A stretch of 64,000 nucleotides of DNA from Umbilicaria muhlenbergii (lineage: Eukaryota > Ascomycota > Lecanoromycetes > Umbilicariales > Umbilicariaceae), in NCBI GenBank assembly GCA_000611775.1, contig KK106983.1, forward strand, positions 894,575 to 958,574, in the 5' to 3' direction. The notes beneath the pieces were generated by a model. It did not search any database. It was not told where the DNA came from and saw nothing but the letters and a program-made list of their open reading frames with translations. Both the position numbers and the translations under genes were made by a program. Below, piece after piece: positions 23,668 to 36,034 of this stretch. Every line of letters begins with the position of its first letter. Positions within the stretch are counted from its first letter, which is position 1.

Positions 23668-25251
23668 CCTGAGCGTGGCCGGGATAGGAGTGCAGGTGCT
23701 CTACAGAGCAAAAGTCGGCTTCTGAATATCAAGAGAGCTCTGCCCCTCCCGAGTCAATCAATGCTGTCAGTGCAACACTGTACAACGATGTACAAGGTGG
23801 CCTAGAATTGAAGCTCAAGCTCAAGGAGTCCTTCCGTAGGCAGCAGCAGGATGACCGTGCCACGTGCGTGCCTCAAGGGGTAGTGCTAGTAGTCCGCCGA
23901 TGTAAGACGACGGCGGTAGTGGTACGCGTTCATGTAACCTATATTCCGAACGATACTATTGATTGAATGGTATCAAGTGAATCTGTTATAGGAGTTTCAA
24001 GGTTGAACGCTGGATAGTAGTGGCTTTTAAGGATTGATAATGATAATACGAGTACTCTAGAAACCGCTGTTGCGAGGTCAGGAAGCCAACCTTCGTCACC
24101 GCTGGCCGGATAAGCCGTGGTAACTGTAATTGTCCGGGGGCATCCCTGAAACCACCTGGCCACCGTTCAGGTTCTGGTTAAGAGGGTCAGTGGGCTTGGC
24201 ACGCTTGCCCAACCGTTATTGTTAAAGAAGGCTTAACAGTTCCAACCGGCTTTACTGTTGTCATGGAGTACTGAACTGCAGGACAGTTCCTGGCCAACGA
24301 ATTTCGTCAGGATTCATCTGACAAGTATCCCACATTCATCTAGGGCTCTAGCTCGTCTCTGTCTCGGACGTACCCTTGCCTTATGAGGATGTAACCCTTC
24401 TCTAAGCTAGGCAGGGGCAAGGCAAAACACGGCGAAGTGATACTAGAAGTTACACCGCAGGCTTAAGGCTTCAGGCGGTACCTGAAGAGTCGGAGCTTTG
24501 TGGCATTGAGGCGTACAGGGAGCCTGACAGGGCGAGCCCTGGATCTTTGCCAGGATGTACAGTGAGCAATCTTTCCCATTGTTGTATTGATCGTCCTAAA
24601 GAAGCCCTCTATCTGAGGGGATACCTTAGTCTTGCGCAAAGTGTGAGCACATTGTGAATGTGTAAAATCAAAGGTAGAAAGAAGGCCTTCCCCCAACATG
24701 ACAGCAGTGCGGCGTAATTGTATGTTCCCCAGCAGTGCGTCTCCACTTGCGCCTGAGCCTTGCCAAATTCAACAAGGGATTGCTGATCGCTTTTACCTTT
24801 GCCTCTGCCGTCGCCTTTACCTCGTTGATGCCCGATAAGGAGGACAATTCTCGGGCACGGGGGGCTTTGGGGCAAGGCACGGCGGGTAAGGCTCCCTGGG
24901 CTGCAACTCTATTCACTGCGCGGTTTTAAGCCGGAGGCCTGTTGAAGCATCGGACCCTGCTCGACGGCATCATTCATCGTCTCCTTCTCTTTGAGCTCGT
25001 GCATCGCCATCAGGCAGGCAAGCAAGTCAGCTCTGCTTCGCCTGGCCAACCACAATGTAGGCCTTCAAGACTCTCCACCTCCATCTCCGTCTCCGTCTCC
25101 CCCACCACTTCCTTCCTCCTGTTGATGCTGTCGCACCTTCTGGATTCGTCTGTCAATCAACATCTGTGACCCTCTGCGAGCAAAGCAGTCCTGTCATCAC
25201 ATCACCAACAACTCCCCCTCTCTGCCAGAGTTCGTTGGGCAAATACCCACC
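23668..25251. other. Divergent intergenic region of about 1.6 kb
   Basis: It separates the Tvp38-like and CCCH/Smr start codons. Several short open frames on the minus strand (24463-24916) have no domain and poor composition. The 180 bases before 25252 are pyrimidine-rich (CTCC/TCTCCG runs near 25073-25122), typical of a leader. I support no gene. Confidence 0.4.
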
Positions 25252-27651
25252 ATGGCGTCCGACACTGTCTACGACCTTTGTCTGCCAATCCTCACCGACG
25301 ACACGGTCGATGAGGAAGACAAGACAGAAAAGCTCGAGGAGATCCTCCGCAAGGAAACTCCTCTCGCTGGTCGACCATTGGAAGATGCGATTCTCAATGT
25401 TCTCTGGCGATTTCGGAATTCCTCAGCCCCGACTTCGTCCTCTCCACCCATCCGTCACACGGTGATCCGTCGCGCATCACCGGCTCCATGGCAGATACCC
25501 CGCGCCTCGACGCCCATGGCCTCACCTTCCATTACTGGGGCGTATCCTACCCCACCGCCGGGCCTTGGAATCGCGAGACCATCCTTTCCAAGAGCCAAGT
25601 CGTCGGTCGCCTCACCTTTTACTTCACCTCGACCGTCACCCCGACTCGCCTTCGCTAGTCCGATACCCCACAGCCCTAATCTGAACTCCTACGAATTTAG
25701 CGAGCCAAGCACAGAACTGAACGACTATGGAGAATATGGTAGTGATACAGTGGATTGGCTGGTGAACGATGAAGCGACTAGCAGGCCGTCTTCATCAGGC
25801 GCGGGAAGCGGTTATGAGAGCGGACTGAGCGGTGCGGCTGCGGCATGGATCCAGCCCCAGCAAACAGAGATGTCACCGTATGACATGCTTCGCTCTGTCC
25901 TTGGAGATGGGAGATCTGATGAGGAAATCGAGGGTGCGCTAGAAGCCAATGGGTACGATCTTAGTGCCACCCTCATGGCTCTGATGGAGAATCAATCGTT
26001 TGGCCAGCAGGTACAACTTACAGCGCCGGAGCAGGACGGACGGATTTTAATTGGGAAATCAATGACGTCCAGTCAACCCATATCCATAGATCAGCCCGAA
26101 ACGACTCGTAGCAGTATCGTCTGCAAGTATTGGCTGTCCACCGGCAGCTGCCTGCGGGCGGACTGCAGATTCAGCCATGATCTGAGCAGTCACATCTGCA
26201 AGTAGGTGGACTCTATACTGGGTTTACGTAGCCGTCTTACTAACTGATTAGGTATTGGGTTATGGGCAATTGCTTAGCTGGCACCACATGCATCTTTTCC
26301 CACGACCCAGCCAATCTAATTAACAATCTTAATCTCGAAAACGGGAACACGGTCATCGGAACGCCGCCGACTCAAGCTGTACATCCAAGCTTCCAGGTAC
26401 AAGATTATGATGCTTTCCCAACCTTACAACCAGCCGGAATGGATCAATGGGAGTCCACCCCTTCGTATGTCGAGCAGCTACCCACTTATAACTACTCCGG
26501 TTCTCACGGATCTAGAAGCTACATAGCATCTTCACCTGCCACTTCCGTCGAATTCAGAAGGGGACCGTCGGGAGCCACCAACGTGCCGTCGTCTCCACGC
26601 TCTTATGGCTCTCGCCCAACCAGTCGACACCAGTCAAGGGAGGCTACCCCCGTGATCCCGTCCGTGGATGATACCGAAGCTTTTCCATCGCTAGGCTCCG
26701 CGAGCGCTAAAGGTATGAAGAAACACCATGGAAAGCGCGGCGGTCATGGCCATGGACACAACAAAGAGAACACTCCCAATTCCCTTGCTGACATTGTACG
26801 CATGTCGCCATCACCAGCCCCTGGTTTACTCCGCAAGGGGCTTATGAAGTCCAGAAGCTACACCGGTACACGTGAGAACAGCTTGGCAGCTCAGTCTATA
26901 CCCCCACCGCAACACATTCCATGGCTAGAGACGGGCGAGAAAGCCAACCAGGCGTACATCAAGGCAAGACAAGATGCCTTCAAGCACGGCGGCCTGCGGA
27001 ACAAATTTCTACAAAGGTATTCCGCACGTGTCCTAGTTAATTCCTACGCAATGATCATGGAGGACGTAGCCTGCTAACCATCAGTTTGCTCATAGTGCCG
27101 CCCAAGCCTGGAATCGCAACGATGCCCGTGCCGCCAAAGCGTTAAGCCTTCGCGGACAATCGGAAAACGACTTGATGCGGAAAGCGCACCGCGAAGCTGC
27201 ACGCCTTCTTTACGAAGAACGGAACAAAGACTCTGCAAACGTCGGCGAGTTATACATTGACCTCCACGGCCTGCATCCCGAAGAAGCAGTCGAGTATCTT
27301 GAGCGCGTGTTGCTCGAACAGTCGTCGTCCAAAAGAGCTGGAAATGGGGCCGTGTACGCAATTACGGGGACGGGTCACCACAGCAAGAATGGGAAGGATA
27401 AGGTTGGAAAGGCGGTGCGGTCGTTCTTGGGGGAATGGAAGTATGCATTTAGGGAGTTTAGTGTGCCAGGGGATCGGGGCAACATTGGGGGTATCCTGGG
27501 GATTGATCCCACGAGCTTTGACAGGAGTCTGCTCGGGATAGACAAGGGAGGCACGGAGACGGAGAAGGACAACGTGGAGGATGTGGAAGGTGAGGGCAAG
27601 GCCAGGGTGGTGAAAATGGTGCCGACGGGCCCACGAGGGAAGCTGGGATAG
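25252..27651 (+). CDS. CCCH zinc-finger, CUE-like and Smr-domain protein
   Basis: Exons 25252-26201, 26252-27016, 27096-27651 (756 aa). Order: a helical N-terminus, a Ser/Pro-rich linker, a CUE/UBA-like helix set near 215-250 (MLRSVLGDGRSDEEIEGALE), then two adjacent CCCH fingers (CKYWLSTGSCLRADCRFSH and CKYWVMGNCLAGTTCIFSH, the second rebuilt across the first intron). After a second disordered linker comes a DUF1771-type helical stretch (AAQAWNRNDARAAKALSLRG ... AHREAARLLYEERN) and a C-terminal Smr domain with YIDLHGLHPEEAVEYL and the ITGTGHHS nuclease-like motif. Smr domains nick RNA or DNA, and CUE-Smr proteins such as yeast Cue2 cut mRNA at collided ribosomes; the CCCH fingers suggest RNA binding. 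A role in mRNA surveillance is an inference. Confidence 0.92.
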
Positions 27652-28187
27652 CTGATGATAGGAGAATCAAATCCAAATACACATTCCAATGACGTGATCC
27701 GAGGAGGCTCTGAAGAGACTTGGAATCAATTGAAGCGTTGTCCTTGCGTGCCTTGTAGGAGCGCGCTGAGCCACGCCGCTGGCTCCAGCCTGCTGCTTAG
27801 GAATCAGTAGCGGCAAGTGGCCCGAGGCTCAGCCTTACGGTCCGGATTCCAAATTTCGAGCGACTAGATGTGGACGTGACATCAGATAAAATCAGACAAA
27901 ATACCTAAGATACAATAAGATCCATATGATTTCAAACACCGCAAAGAGCATATCAAATCAGAGTCGCTTCAAACCATCGACCCTCCTCAAATATATCATA
28001 TCCGGCACCGATCCTCAAACTGTTTTCTAACGCATTTCGCCGCGCCGCTTCTCCTACCCTCCGTTCAACAGTAGGGTTTTCCCTCGCTGCAGCAGCGACC
28101 TTTCAGCAGAAGATCACCCCATCATCGACTACATTTCCCGCGGTCTCGGCGCCTCTGCGCAGCCAGGGAGGGCAGAAGGCTAGGAGG
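27652..28187. other. Intergenic region
   Basis: Between the CCCH/Smr stop and the thioredoxin reductase start. AT-rich near 27880-27990. It presumably contains a terminator and a promoter, but no motif can be assigned. Confidence 0.4.
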
Positions 28188-29597
28188 ATGCATACAAAGG
28201 TCGTCAGTGAGTGCTACTTGCGTTTCCCTCTTCCACTGGTCGATATGAAAGCTGACCATCTGTGACAGTCATCGGGTAAGCTACGTCGATTTTCGGGAAT
28301 TCTCTTCGTTCTGCAGCAGAATCTGATATCCTATGGTTTATAGCTCTGGGCCAGCTGCACATACGGCCGCTGTTTACCTCTCTCGAGCCGAGCTGAAACG
28401 TAAGCACCCAGCGTTTACCCAGCCCACCCAGCCCACCGCACAACGGCTAACGAACACCTAGCTGTGCTCTACGAGGGCATGCTTGCCAATGGCATAGCAG
28501 CCGGAGGTCAATTGACCACCACAACAGACGTCGAGAACTACCCCGGCTTCCCCCAAGGCATCGGCGGCCAAGAACTAATGGCAAGCCCCCCACCAACCTC
28601 CTCAACCCCTCACTAACTTCCCCGTCCTCCCCACCAGGACGCCATGCGCGCCCAATCCCTCCGCTTCGGCACCGAGATCATCTCCGAAACAATCTCCAAA
28701 CTCGACCTCTCCACCCGCCCCTTCAAATACTGGTGCGAATACTCCGACTCCCCCACCGACATCCCCCACACCGCCGACGCCCTCATCATCGCGACAGGTG
28801 CCTCCGCCCGCCGCCTCGCCCTCCCCGGCGAGGACAAATACTGGCAAAACGGCATCAGCGCCTGCGCCGTCTGCGACGGCGCCGTCCCCATCTTCCGCAA
28901 CAAGCCGCTGGTCGTGATCGGCGGCGGCGACTCCGCCGCCGAAGAAGCCATGTTCCTGACCAAATACGGCAGCCACGTGACGGTGCTGGTGCGCAAGGGG
29001 GCGCTGCGGGCGAGCAAGACGATGGCGAAGCGGTTGCTGGCGCACCCGAAAGTGACGGTGCGGTACCACACGGTGGCGACGGAAGTGAAGGGGGAAGAGA
29101 AGGAGCGCGGGTTGATGACGCATTTGGCGATCAAGAATGTGCAGACGGGGGAGGAGGAGGTGGTGGTGGCGAATGGGCTGTTTTATGCTGTGGGGCATGA
29201 TCCGGCGACTGCGTTGGTGAAGGGCCAGGTGGACACGGATGCGGAGGGGTATGTGGTGACGAGGCCCGGGACGAGTTATACGAATGTGGAGGGGGTGTTT
29301 GCGGCGGGGGACGTGCAGGATAAGAGGTATCGGCAGGCGATTACTAGTGCGGGTGAGTCTTGTCGTTGTATCCCCTGGGCTTTTTTGGGCTACTCGGAAT
29401 TATGTTCGTTCACGGGATAACTGACTTGGGAGTTGATAACAGGTTCGGGATGTATCGCGGCGCTGGAGGCGGAGAAGTTCTTGGCGGAGCAGGAAGCGGA
29501 GGAGAATCCATTGGACAAGGAGGAGGATGGGAACGCGAAGAAGCCGGAGGTTAATGGGGATGCAGCGCCGGAGTATAGATCGAATCCCTTATTATAG
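28188..29597 (+). CDS. TRR1: Thioredoxin reductase
   Basis: Six exons: 28188-28206, 28269-28275, 28344-28399, 28462-28580, 28638-29352, 29443-29597 (356 aa). The start [20 protein letters not shown] is the FAD Rossmann motif, spread over three exons, the second only 7 nt long. The redox pair is in CAVCDGA; the NADPH motif is [10 protein letters not shown]; the FAD C-terminal motif is [17 protein letters not shown]. It reduces thioredoxin with NADPH and so supports peroxiredoxins, ribonucleotide reduction and sulfate assimilation. The fourth intron (28581-28637) begins GCAAGC, a GC-AG intron; no GT donor is available at that join and homology demands ELM|DAMRAQ. The C-terminus carries an extra charged tail ([15 protein letters not shown]). 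Confidence 0.95.
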
Positions 29598-29857
29598 AAA
29601 GAGCCCCTTTGTATAGATAGATATGATACAACTAGGCGTTTCTTCAAGTCATAGATTTGTTTTGGATCATCATGATTCATTCAACCGAACACGCAAATCC
29701 TTCAGCCAGTTAACCAATTTTCCCTGCAACCCTGCAAACACCATCCCGAAAGCTTTTCCATCATCTCATGAGCCCCCCTCCCCCCCCATCCACTCAAACA
29801 GCGCCCATCCCAGCCCAACCCGACCAACCGATCATACCCGTCCCCTCCCATCAGCCC

Positions 29858-32800
29858 TCACAACTGCAACCGAAACGTCGCGACCTCGAAAGCCCTCAAC
29901 TCAATCTCCACCTTCCCATGCGCCACCTTCAACTCCCCCTCATCATCCTCGAGCAGATTACACTTCGTGACCTTCTTAACCTTCAAATCCGTCTTGATCT
30001 CGCCCCTCGCCTTGCCGCCCAAACTCTCATAAATGCGTAAAATGACGCTTCGGCCCGTGGACTTTGCGAATTCGCCCCTGGAGACGTCGTCGTCGTCCTC
30101 GCCGCGCTTGATGCAGTCGAGGATGAGGGCGGGCGAGCCGTGCAGGGTGATGGCGGAGAGGAGGGAGGTTGTGGCGGGTCGGTCGTGCGGAGAAGAGTAG
30201 ATTTTCATCGGGTGGTTGAAGTTGTAGGCTGTACGGACGGTGCGGGAGTCGAGGGGGCCGGCGTGCGGGAGGATGGCGTAGCGGATGTGGTGGCGGCCTG
30301 AGAGGGCGCGTTAGTGGGAGATTGCTATGGTGGTACAGGGCAATTCTGCTGCTTTAGAGTTTTATTGTAGGGGGGGGGACTTACCCATATCAGCGTGAGC
30401 GTCGGGCGCCTTTGGTGCACGCAGCAGTGAGAGGCGCATCATGTTGCCGCAAGTGGCGAAGCCGTATTTGCTGTCGTTCAAGATGGAGACACCGTAGCCG
30501 TTCTCGGAAAGATCGGCCCACTTGTGGCAGCAGACTTCGAACTTGGCCATGTCCCAGCTGGTGTTGTAATGTGTTGGTCTCCGGATGATACCGTATTGAG
30601 TCTCGTACGAAGCCTCGGTGTTGATGATGTCGACGGGGAACTCGACCTTCAAGAACTTCATATTTTCACGCCACTCAACCTCGCTTGCCATCTCTATGTA
30701 CGAAGGCTGGCCTTCGATGCTCGCGGCGAGGCTGATGGTAGTCTTAACCCAGCTGTGCTCGCTGATTTTGGTTTCAGTAATTACACTGACCCTGTGTGGG
30801 CCCTGCTCAAGAATCTCGGTGCGGCCCGAAGGCAGTTCCTGTCGAGATTCGAGATGGTAGACCTCGACATCCCACGCTTGCCAGTACAGTGGCTTGTCGT
30901 CAAAAATAACAAGCTGATTGGCTTTGCCTCCCTTGGCGATGATTTCGCGATTGACTGTCAGGTCGACCAGGGAAGTAATGGTACCGCTTTCGACTTCTAA
31001 CTTGTAGTGGTTGTTGGACATCTGGAAGACTCCTTTCTCTATTTCCTTGATGGACGCGGTAGATTTTGACGAGCTAGACAGAGCCCTAACATTGGCAACT
31101 CCCATGGTTCCCTCGACCAAAGCGTATTCGGGGGCATTTGACTTCGAACCAGGAAGTTCCACGATCTCTGCTCGGTGCCATGGGAGGGTATTGAGGGCAA
31201 CGTTGTCCTGCCGGCCCGACACCTCTCGAGAAAAGCCAAGTGTCGATAAGGCGTCCTTCAGAACTTTCTCGCCCGTCTCAAAGACCTTTGCATAAAGCTC
31301 ATCGGAGTCGTCGTAGCACATCTCAATGCAGCTCCCCGGCAAGCAATCATGGAATTGACACAGAAGCGTGTTCTCCCACATGTCGTCGATCTCCTTCTTG
31401 GGGTATTTGTATGAGCTATCTTTGATCGACGCCAGCGTAGCCAAATACTCAATGTCGTGTAACATGATTTCTGACTTCCTGTTATTCAGTTTGTTGTTTG
31501 CTTGTGTGGTGTATGTGCCTCTGTGCAGTTCGAAGTAAAGCTCGCCGTACCACGTCACAAACTTGGTGCCCTGCTCCGCCTTCTTCTCCAATCTTGCAAA
31601 GAAATCTTCCACGGAATCGCCCATCTTGACGCGTGGCAGAAGGCCAACCTTGTCACTGATTCCACGGCATCGTCTCAGCTTCTCTATCTGCTGGAACGTT
31701 GGTCCTCCACCGCCATCCCCTTTGCCGAAAAGGAGTAAAGATGTTGCGTCTTGATCCATGGATTTATGTTGGCTGACACTACGCTTGACATCACCAAAAT
31801 GAGCCTCGGCGGTGTATGTCTCGGCAGGGGACATATGACAAAGAACCTGGCTCCCGTCAAGCGATACCCAGTTGAATGTTGTATGTGGGAAATTGTTGAT
31901 GTTATTCCAGCTAAGCTTCTGGGTGAAGAACCTACTCATCCCCGCCAAGCGACACAACTGGGGTAGTTGACTTGAATACCCAAAAGTATCCGGTAGCCAG
32001 AACGTTGTGCATCGATCGCCGAAGTGGCTCTCGAAAAACCGCTGTCCGTACAGGAACTGGCGGACAAGAGACTCGCCGCTCGGCAAGTTGGTGTCGTGTT
32101 CAACCCAACTACCCCCAACGGTTTGGAATGTGCCCTTTTTAATATGAGCTTTGACTCGGTCGTATAATGAGGGATACAACTGTTCAAGCCATTTGTACTG
32201 CTGGGCCTGTGAAGCCACGAATCGATATTCTGGGTATCGGTCCAGAAGATCGCATTGATTAGACCATGAGCGAGCTATCTTCCTCTTTGTCTCCGCCCAA
32301 GGCCACAACCAACAAGTATCGATATGACAATTTCCGACGGCAAACACTATGGGCTGAGTATCGGTTTCGTACACCTTGGAAGAGTCAACGTTGTCACCTA
32401 TGTATTTCCGAGCGATCTTTCGACACTCGATAATAGATTCTTTGCTTCCGTGGCCAGCAATGAAAGCGTCGATGATAGAATTTCCTATTTGCTGAGCTTC
32501 GTGAGATTCCCACGAGTCTCCGGGGAATTCTCGTGCGGCATCTGTCTCGTCTGCTTAGTAAATGGAGCCTCTTGTTGCTAGGTCTTGCTAACCTGCTATG
32601 ATCCAAAAGTCCACGAACAGCGCCCGAGCTTCCAGGTTCACAGCGACGATGTCCGCCGTTTGGAGCTGAAAGTACTTGTTTGGGTCTGGAGGCTGAATAG
32701 AATCTCCGCCAGGTGCATTGCCAAACATGCGATTACAAGCCATCTCGATATATATGGTATGCTCTTTGCCGTCTCGAAAGTCCTTAGGTAGTATCCATTC

Positions 32801-33333
32801 AATTCTTTCTCCTCCCCCAGTAAGCCCTTGCAAAGGCTCACCATCCTCTGTCCATATGAGACCTTCATTGCTGGCATCCCAATGTAGTTCGAGATGATCC
32901 TTCTTCTGAAGATCCGAAGGTACTGTGAGCTGGACCTTGAACCAATGTGTCGACCAACTGGGACCGAAAGACTCCCCGATCCTTGTAGGTTTGAATTCTT
33001 GTGATGTAGCTTCCTTGAATGTAGGTCGCGCGAGGTCTGGGACGGAGTAGACGGAAAGCTTGACATGTTCTTCGCCAGACGCACGGCCTTCGTCCATTGC
33101 CCTAAAGAAGCAAACGGTCAATAATGAATTCCTCCTCATTCCCCCATAAGGAGTTGAATGTGGTGGGCAAGCTCGGGAACTTACCCAATTAGATACTGGG
33201 ACTCATATTGTCCACCGCCCGTGAACTGTCCAAGGCGGTCCTTGTAGATACTCTGGATTTGTTTACCTACCGGACCTGCCGACATTTTAGGATACGAGCT
33301 GCCGCTCGCTCTTCTCTGTCTTTCTCCACCCAT
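29858..33333 (-). CDS. AMS1: Vacuolar alpha-mannosidase (GH38, Ams1)
   Basis: Exons 33333-33185, 33101-32593, 32550-30385, 30297-29858 (1087 aa), all in phase, close to the length of yeast Ams1. GH38 zinc and catalytic motifs: VGNCHIDTCWLWPWAET (His/Asp metal ligands) and FWLPDTFGYSSQLPQL (Asp ligand/nucleophile region), with RFFTQKLSWNNINNFPH and the C-terminal beta domains after it. There is no signal peptide, as expected for a protein delivered from the cytosol to the vacuole by the Cvt/selective autophagy route. It trims free oligosaccharides and vacuolar glycans. A second possible start is Met at 33285 (MSAGPVGK). The last intron (30298-30384) has a run of C just after its donor. It converges on thioredoxin reductase with 260 bp between stop codons. 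Confidence 0.95.
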
Positions 33334-33903
33334 CTTGGTCGGTATTGAGGGTTGAGATTTGAGGAGATAGATGATGGTAATGGTGATGATGTGGAAGAGG
33401 AAGAGAAAGAGGAAGAGGAAGAGGAAAGGGGGGTGGCAGGAGCAGTAGCTACATTTATAGCTGCAGCTCGACGAGTCAGGAGTCAGGTACGAAGGCGGGG
33501 AGGGTGTGTCGGGGTGCCTCTGGTCGAATGGCGGGGCTCATGCAGAGCACGCTAGGAGGCAGCTACCCTTACCTTGCCTCGCTTGCATCCCTGCCCCCGC
33601 ATGCTCCCTCTGCAATTCCGTGGAGAAAGCTCGTTGTTCCACAAGGTCCTCTTTCATTGTTATCAGCCTAATGTGTAGAGAACCATGAGACGGTATGAGT
33701 AACGTAAGTCACGGCGTTCAATGGGTAACGTATTGTAGTTTATTATGGTGTAAGCTTTTGTTCATGGATTTAGAGGCACGAGGTAGAGAGAGCTTGCGTC
33801 TGCTATCTTTTCGGAACATGTCCGGTCAGGGTTGGATTAAATCATTATAGTTGCTACACGTTCCCAAGTTGGTAGAGGATGCTAGACTGGTATAAACATT
33901 ACA
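33334..33903. other. Intergenic region with purine-rich leader tract
   Basis: Upstream of Ams1. A GGAAGA-type purine repeat lies at 33392-33428, which is a pyrimidine tract on the Ams1 sense strand about 60-95 bases before its ATG. Nothing else is recognisable. Confidence 0.45.
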
Positions 33904-35370
33904 TCACACCCACCGGTTAACCCTACCATCAGGATACTGATCGGCAGCGCCAATCACCACAATCTGCTTCTTCAATTGCTCCCTCCTCTGCTCCATTTTC
34001 GCTTCGTGCTGTGCCGGTGTTTCGATTCCGAGAAGAGATCCGACCTGTACTGTACCGCCATGCACCGCTGCTGCAAGCTTACTCGTCACCAATCGAGGCG
34101 ACCGAGGCGACCGAGGAGAACGAGGGGAGCGAGCTTTCGAGTCTTGACTCGGAGCTGGTGAGCTGTGTCTACTGGGTGTAGCATTCTGCTGGCTACCAGA
34201 GCGGAACGAGAAGTGTCTCTTGATTGGGGACTTCACCTTGGGTGACTTGGGCGTCTCCCACGCCTTCGGACCCAACTGCTGGTAAGCAGTGGTTAGTATA
34301 GCTGGGCTTCGAAGCTCTCGGGAGATTTGTGCCCTCTTCTTTATATCCATGCTTGATTTCGACTTCGTCGGTCCGATCGAGAGACTGGTGATGGTGTCAT
34401 ACATATGAGACAGCCCCTGTTGAATGCTAGCACGTCTTTGGCTGGCGATGGACCCGAGGCGACTTGGCCTTCGAGACGATGGAGGACTCATGAGAGGATA
34501 TTTAGCTTCTGCTATCGATATAATTCGTTCCCGTTCTTTTTCTTCTGCTGAAGCTTTTGGAAGGTGAAATGCTTTCCGGGCATATGCTTTTAAGGAGTTC
34601 CGCACGCCGTGGTGTTTCCTGTCCGTGTCGGAATCTGAAGATGTCATCGAAAAATGACTGGAAGGTCTATCGCTGTCCAAGCTACCGACCCTCAGAGGTT
34701 GTGGTATCAGAGAATGGTCTACTACATCCGTAATCGTTGCAGATATTGGAGACGGGAAGTAGTCATTCTCAGCGTAGTATGGGATGGCCTCGATAACTGG
34801 TGGTGCTGGTGAGCGTCCCCTTGAGGCGTCCCGGTACTCATTTGCCGGCCTCTCCGCTTTCTTACTTGACTTCTTTGGCTTGTTGATTGGACTTCCCTCT
34901 ACAAAGTTGTCTGCGCGCGAGGAACGACTTCGGCGCAGGTTCGACGTCGATCCAGTGCGGACTTGGGTTGTCCTGTCGTTTCGTTGCCTTGTATGCCACC
35001 TATCGACGACACTGTCTGAATCGGCATGAGCTTGGTGATTTAGCTGGGGCTGTACTGGCTTGATGTTTGATAACTTCGAGGTGCTGGAACTATAAGTTGT
35101 CGGCTTGAGAAATATTTCTGGAGGCTCTATCTCATTTCTGGGCCTACTTTCTCCGTAGGATTCAATGATCTCTTCCTTATGTGTACTGTAGACGCTGGAA
35201 GGTTTCCTGGGCGTAGGTGGTAACGGCTTATCCAAGTATGTCTCGATCAAGTCTTCGAAGATATCAAATGGAATAGAGCTTCGCGAGATCACTCTCTCCA
35301 TCCCATTCAGGGAGGAGGAGGCAGACTCCTGCTGAAGTGGAGGTCGTCTTATTGGCGATGGAGGACCCAT
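33904..35370 (-). CDS. Conserved-looking disordered protein, unknown function
   Basis: One open frame of 488 codons without an intron. The sequence is Ser/Pro/Arg-rich throughout. It has a Pro-rich candidate SH3-binding site near residue 53 (KPLPPTPRKP), a basic stretch, four tandem SPR units (near 425-437) and a short, better-structured C-terminus (KMEQRREQLKKQIVVIGA, then DGRVNRWV). I know no domain for it. The ordered C-terminal helix plus tail suggests an interaction motif. The start is the first ATG (MGPPSPIRRPPLQ); the next gene diverges 664 bp away. Confidence 0.8.
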   Translation of the reverse strand: MGPPSPIRRPPLQQESASSSLNGMERVISRSSIPFDIFEDLIETYLDKPLPPTPRKPSSVYSTHKEEIIESYGESRPRNEIEPPEIFLKPTTYSSSTSKLSNIKPVQPQLNHQAHADSDSVVDRWHTRQRNDRTTQVRTGSTSNLRRSRSSRADNFVEGSPINKPKKSSKKAERPANEYRDASRGRSPAPPVIEAIPYYAENDYFPSPISATITDVVDHSLIPQPLRVGSLDSDRPSSHFSMTSSDSDTDRKHHGVRNSLKAYARKAFHLPKASAEEKERERIISIAEAKYPLMSPPSSRRPSRLGSIASQRRASIQQGLSHMYDTITSLSIGPTKSKSSMDIKKRAQISRELRSPAILTTAYQQLGPKAWETPKSPKVKSPIKRHFSFRSGSQQNATPSRHSSPAPSQDSKARSPRSPRSPRSPRLVTSKLAAAVHGGTVQVGSLLGIETPAQHEAKMEQRREQLKKQIVVIGAADQYPDGRVNRWV

Positions 35371-36034
35371 GTTGACTCGTACCGAGCGGTCTATAGGACA
35401 TGGCTAGGCTAAAGAGTATATATTGAAACCGGTCTCTGAACAAGTAAAGAGAACGACAGAGAAGGGATATCGAGATTCTACAGGACAAAAGTGATTGAAG
35501 CCAGTAACACTTCACTGATCATTAGGTGAGCATGAGAGGCCACTCCGGGGGAAATGGCAACAGAACAAACAATGAGATACTAAGGAAAACACAAAGAACA
35601 TAATCCTTTGTGGCAGGGTCGTCCATTTCCGGTTGGTGACCAATCTACAACGCCAAATGCGTCAAACCACAATATACCAGAGTGTTCAGATCTGGTAATG
35701 ACATGATGACAGAGTCAGAGCAGAGGCAACTGGGACCTTCGTGTCGTTGGCTTGGGCCTTGATCTGGATGTAAAGATTCGCTCCAAATGGATGGTGGGGA
35801 TGTGACTCGGAGTCGGCTGAGGAAGGGCAAAGTCTCTCGGGTATCAAGCCACGAAGCTTGGCATTCTTGGCAATCGAGGCAATGGAGATCGTCTCGGCAA
35901 ATCCGGGGTTCGAGCTCGAGGGTCAGTTATCAGCGACCTGCTATCAGCTATCAGTCCGATGTTTTGGGTTCGGCTGAATGTATACACAAGAATGTGGTTG
36001 TAGATACTGAAATCTCTATAGGCTTATCGAAAAG
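35371..36034. other. Divergent promoter region
   Basis: Between the disordered-protein gene and the Nudix gene. Short direct repeats of CTATCAG occur near 35925-35953. No gene supported. Confidence 0.4.

Noticed and set aside
24463-24916. Overlapping minus-strand frames in the gap before the CCCH/Smr gene
   Set aside because: No domain, no splice logic, and frames of this length are common by chance here.
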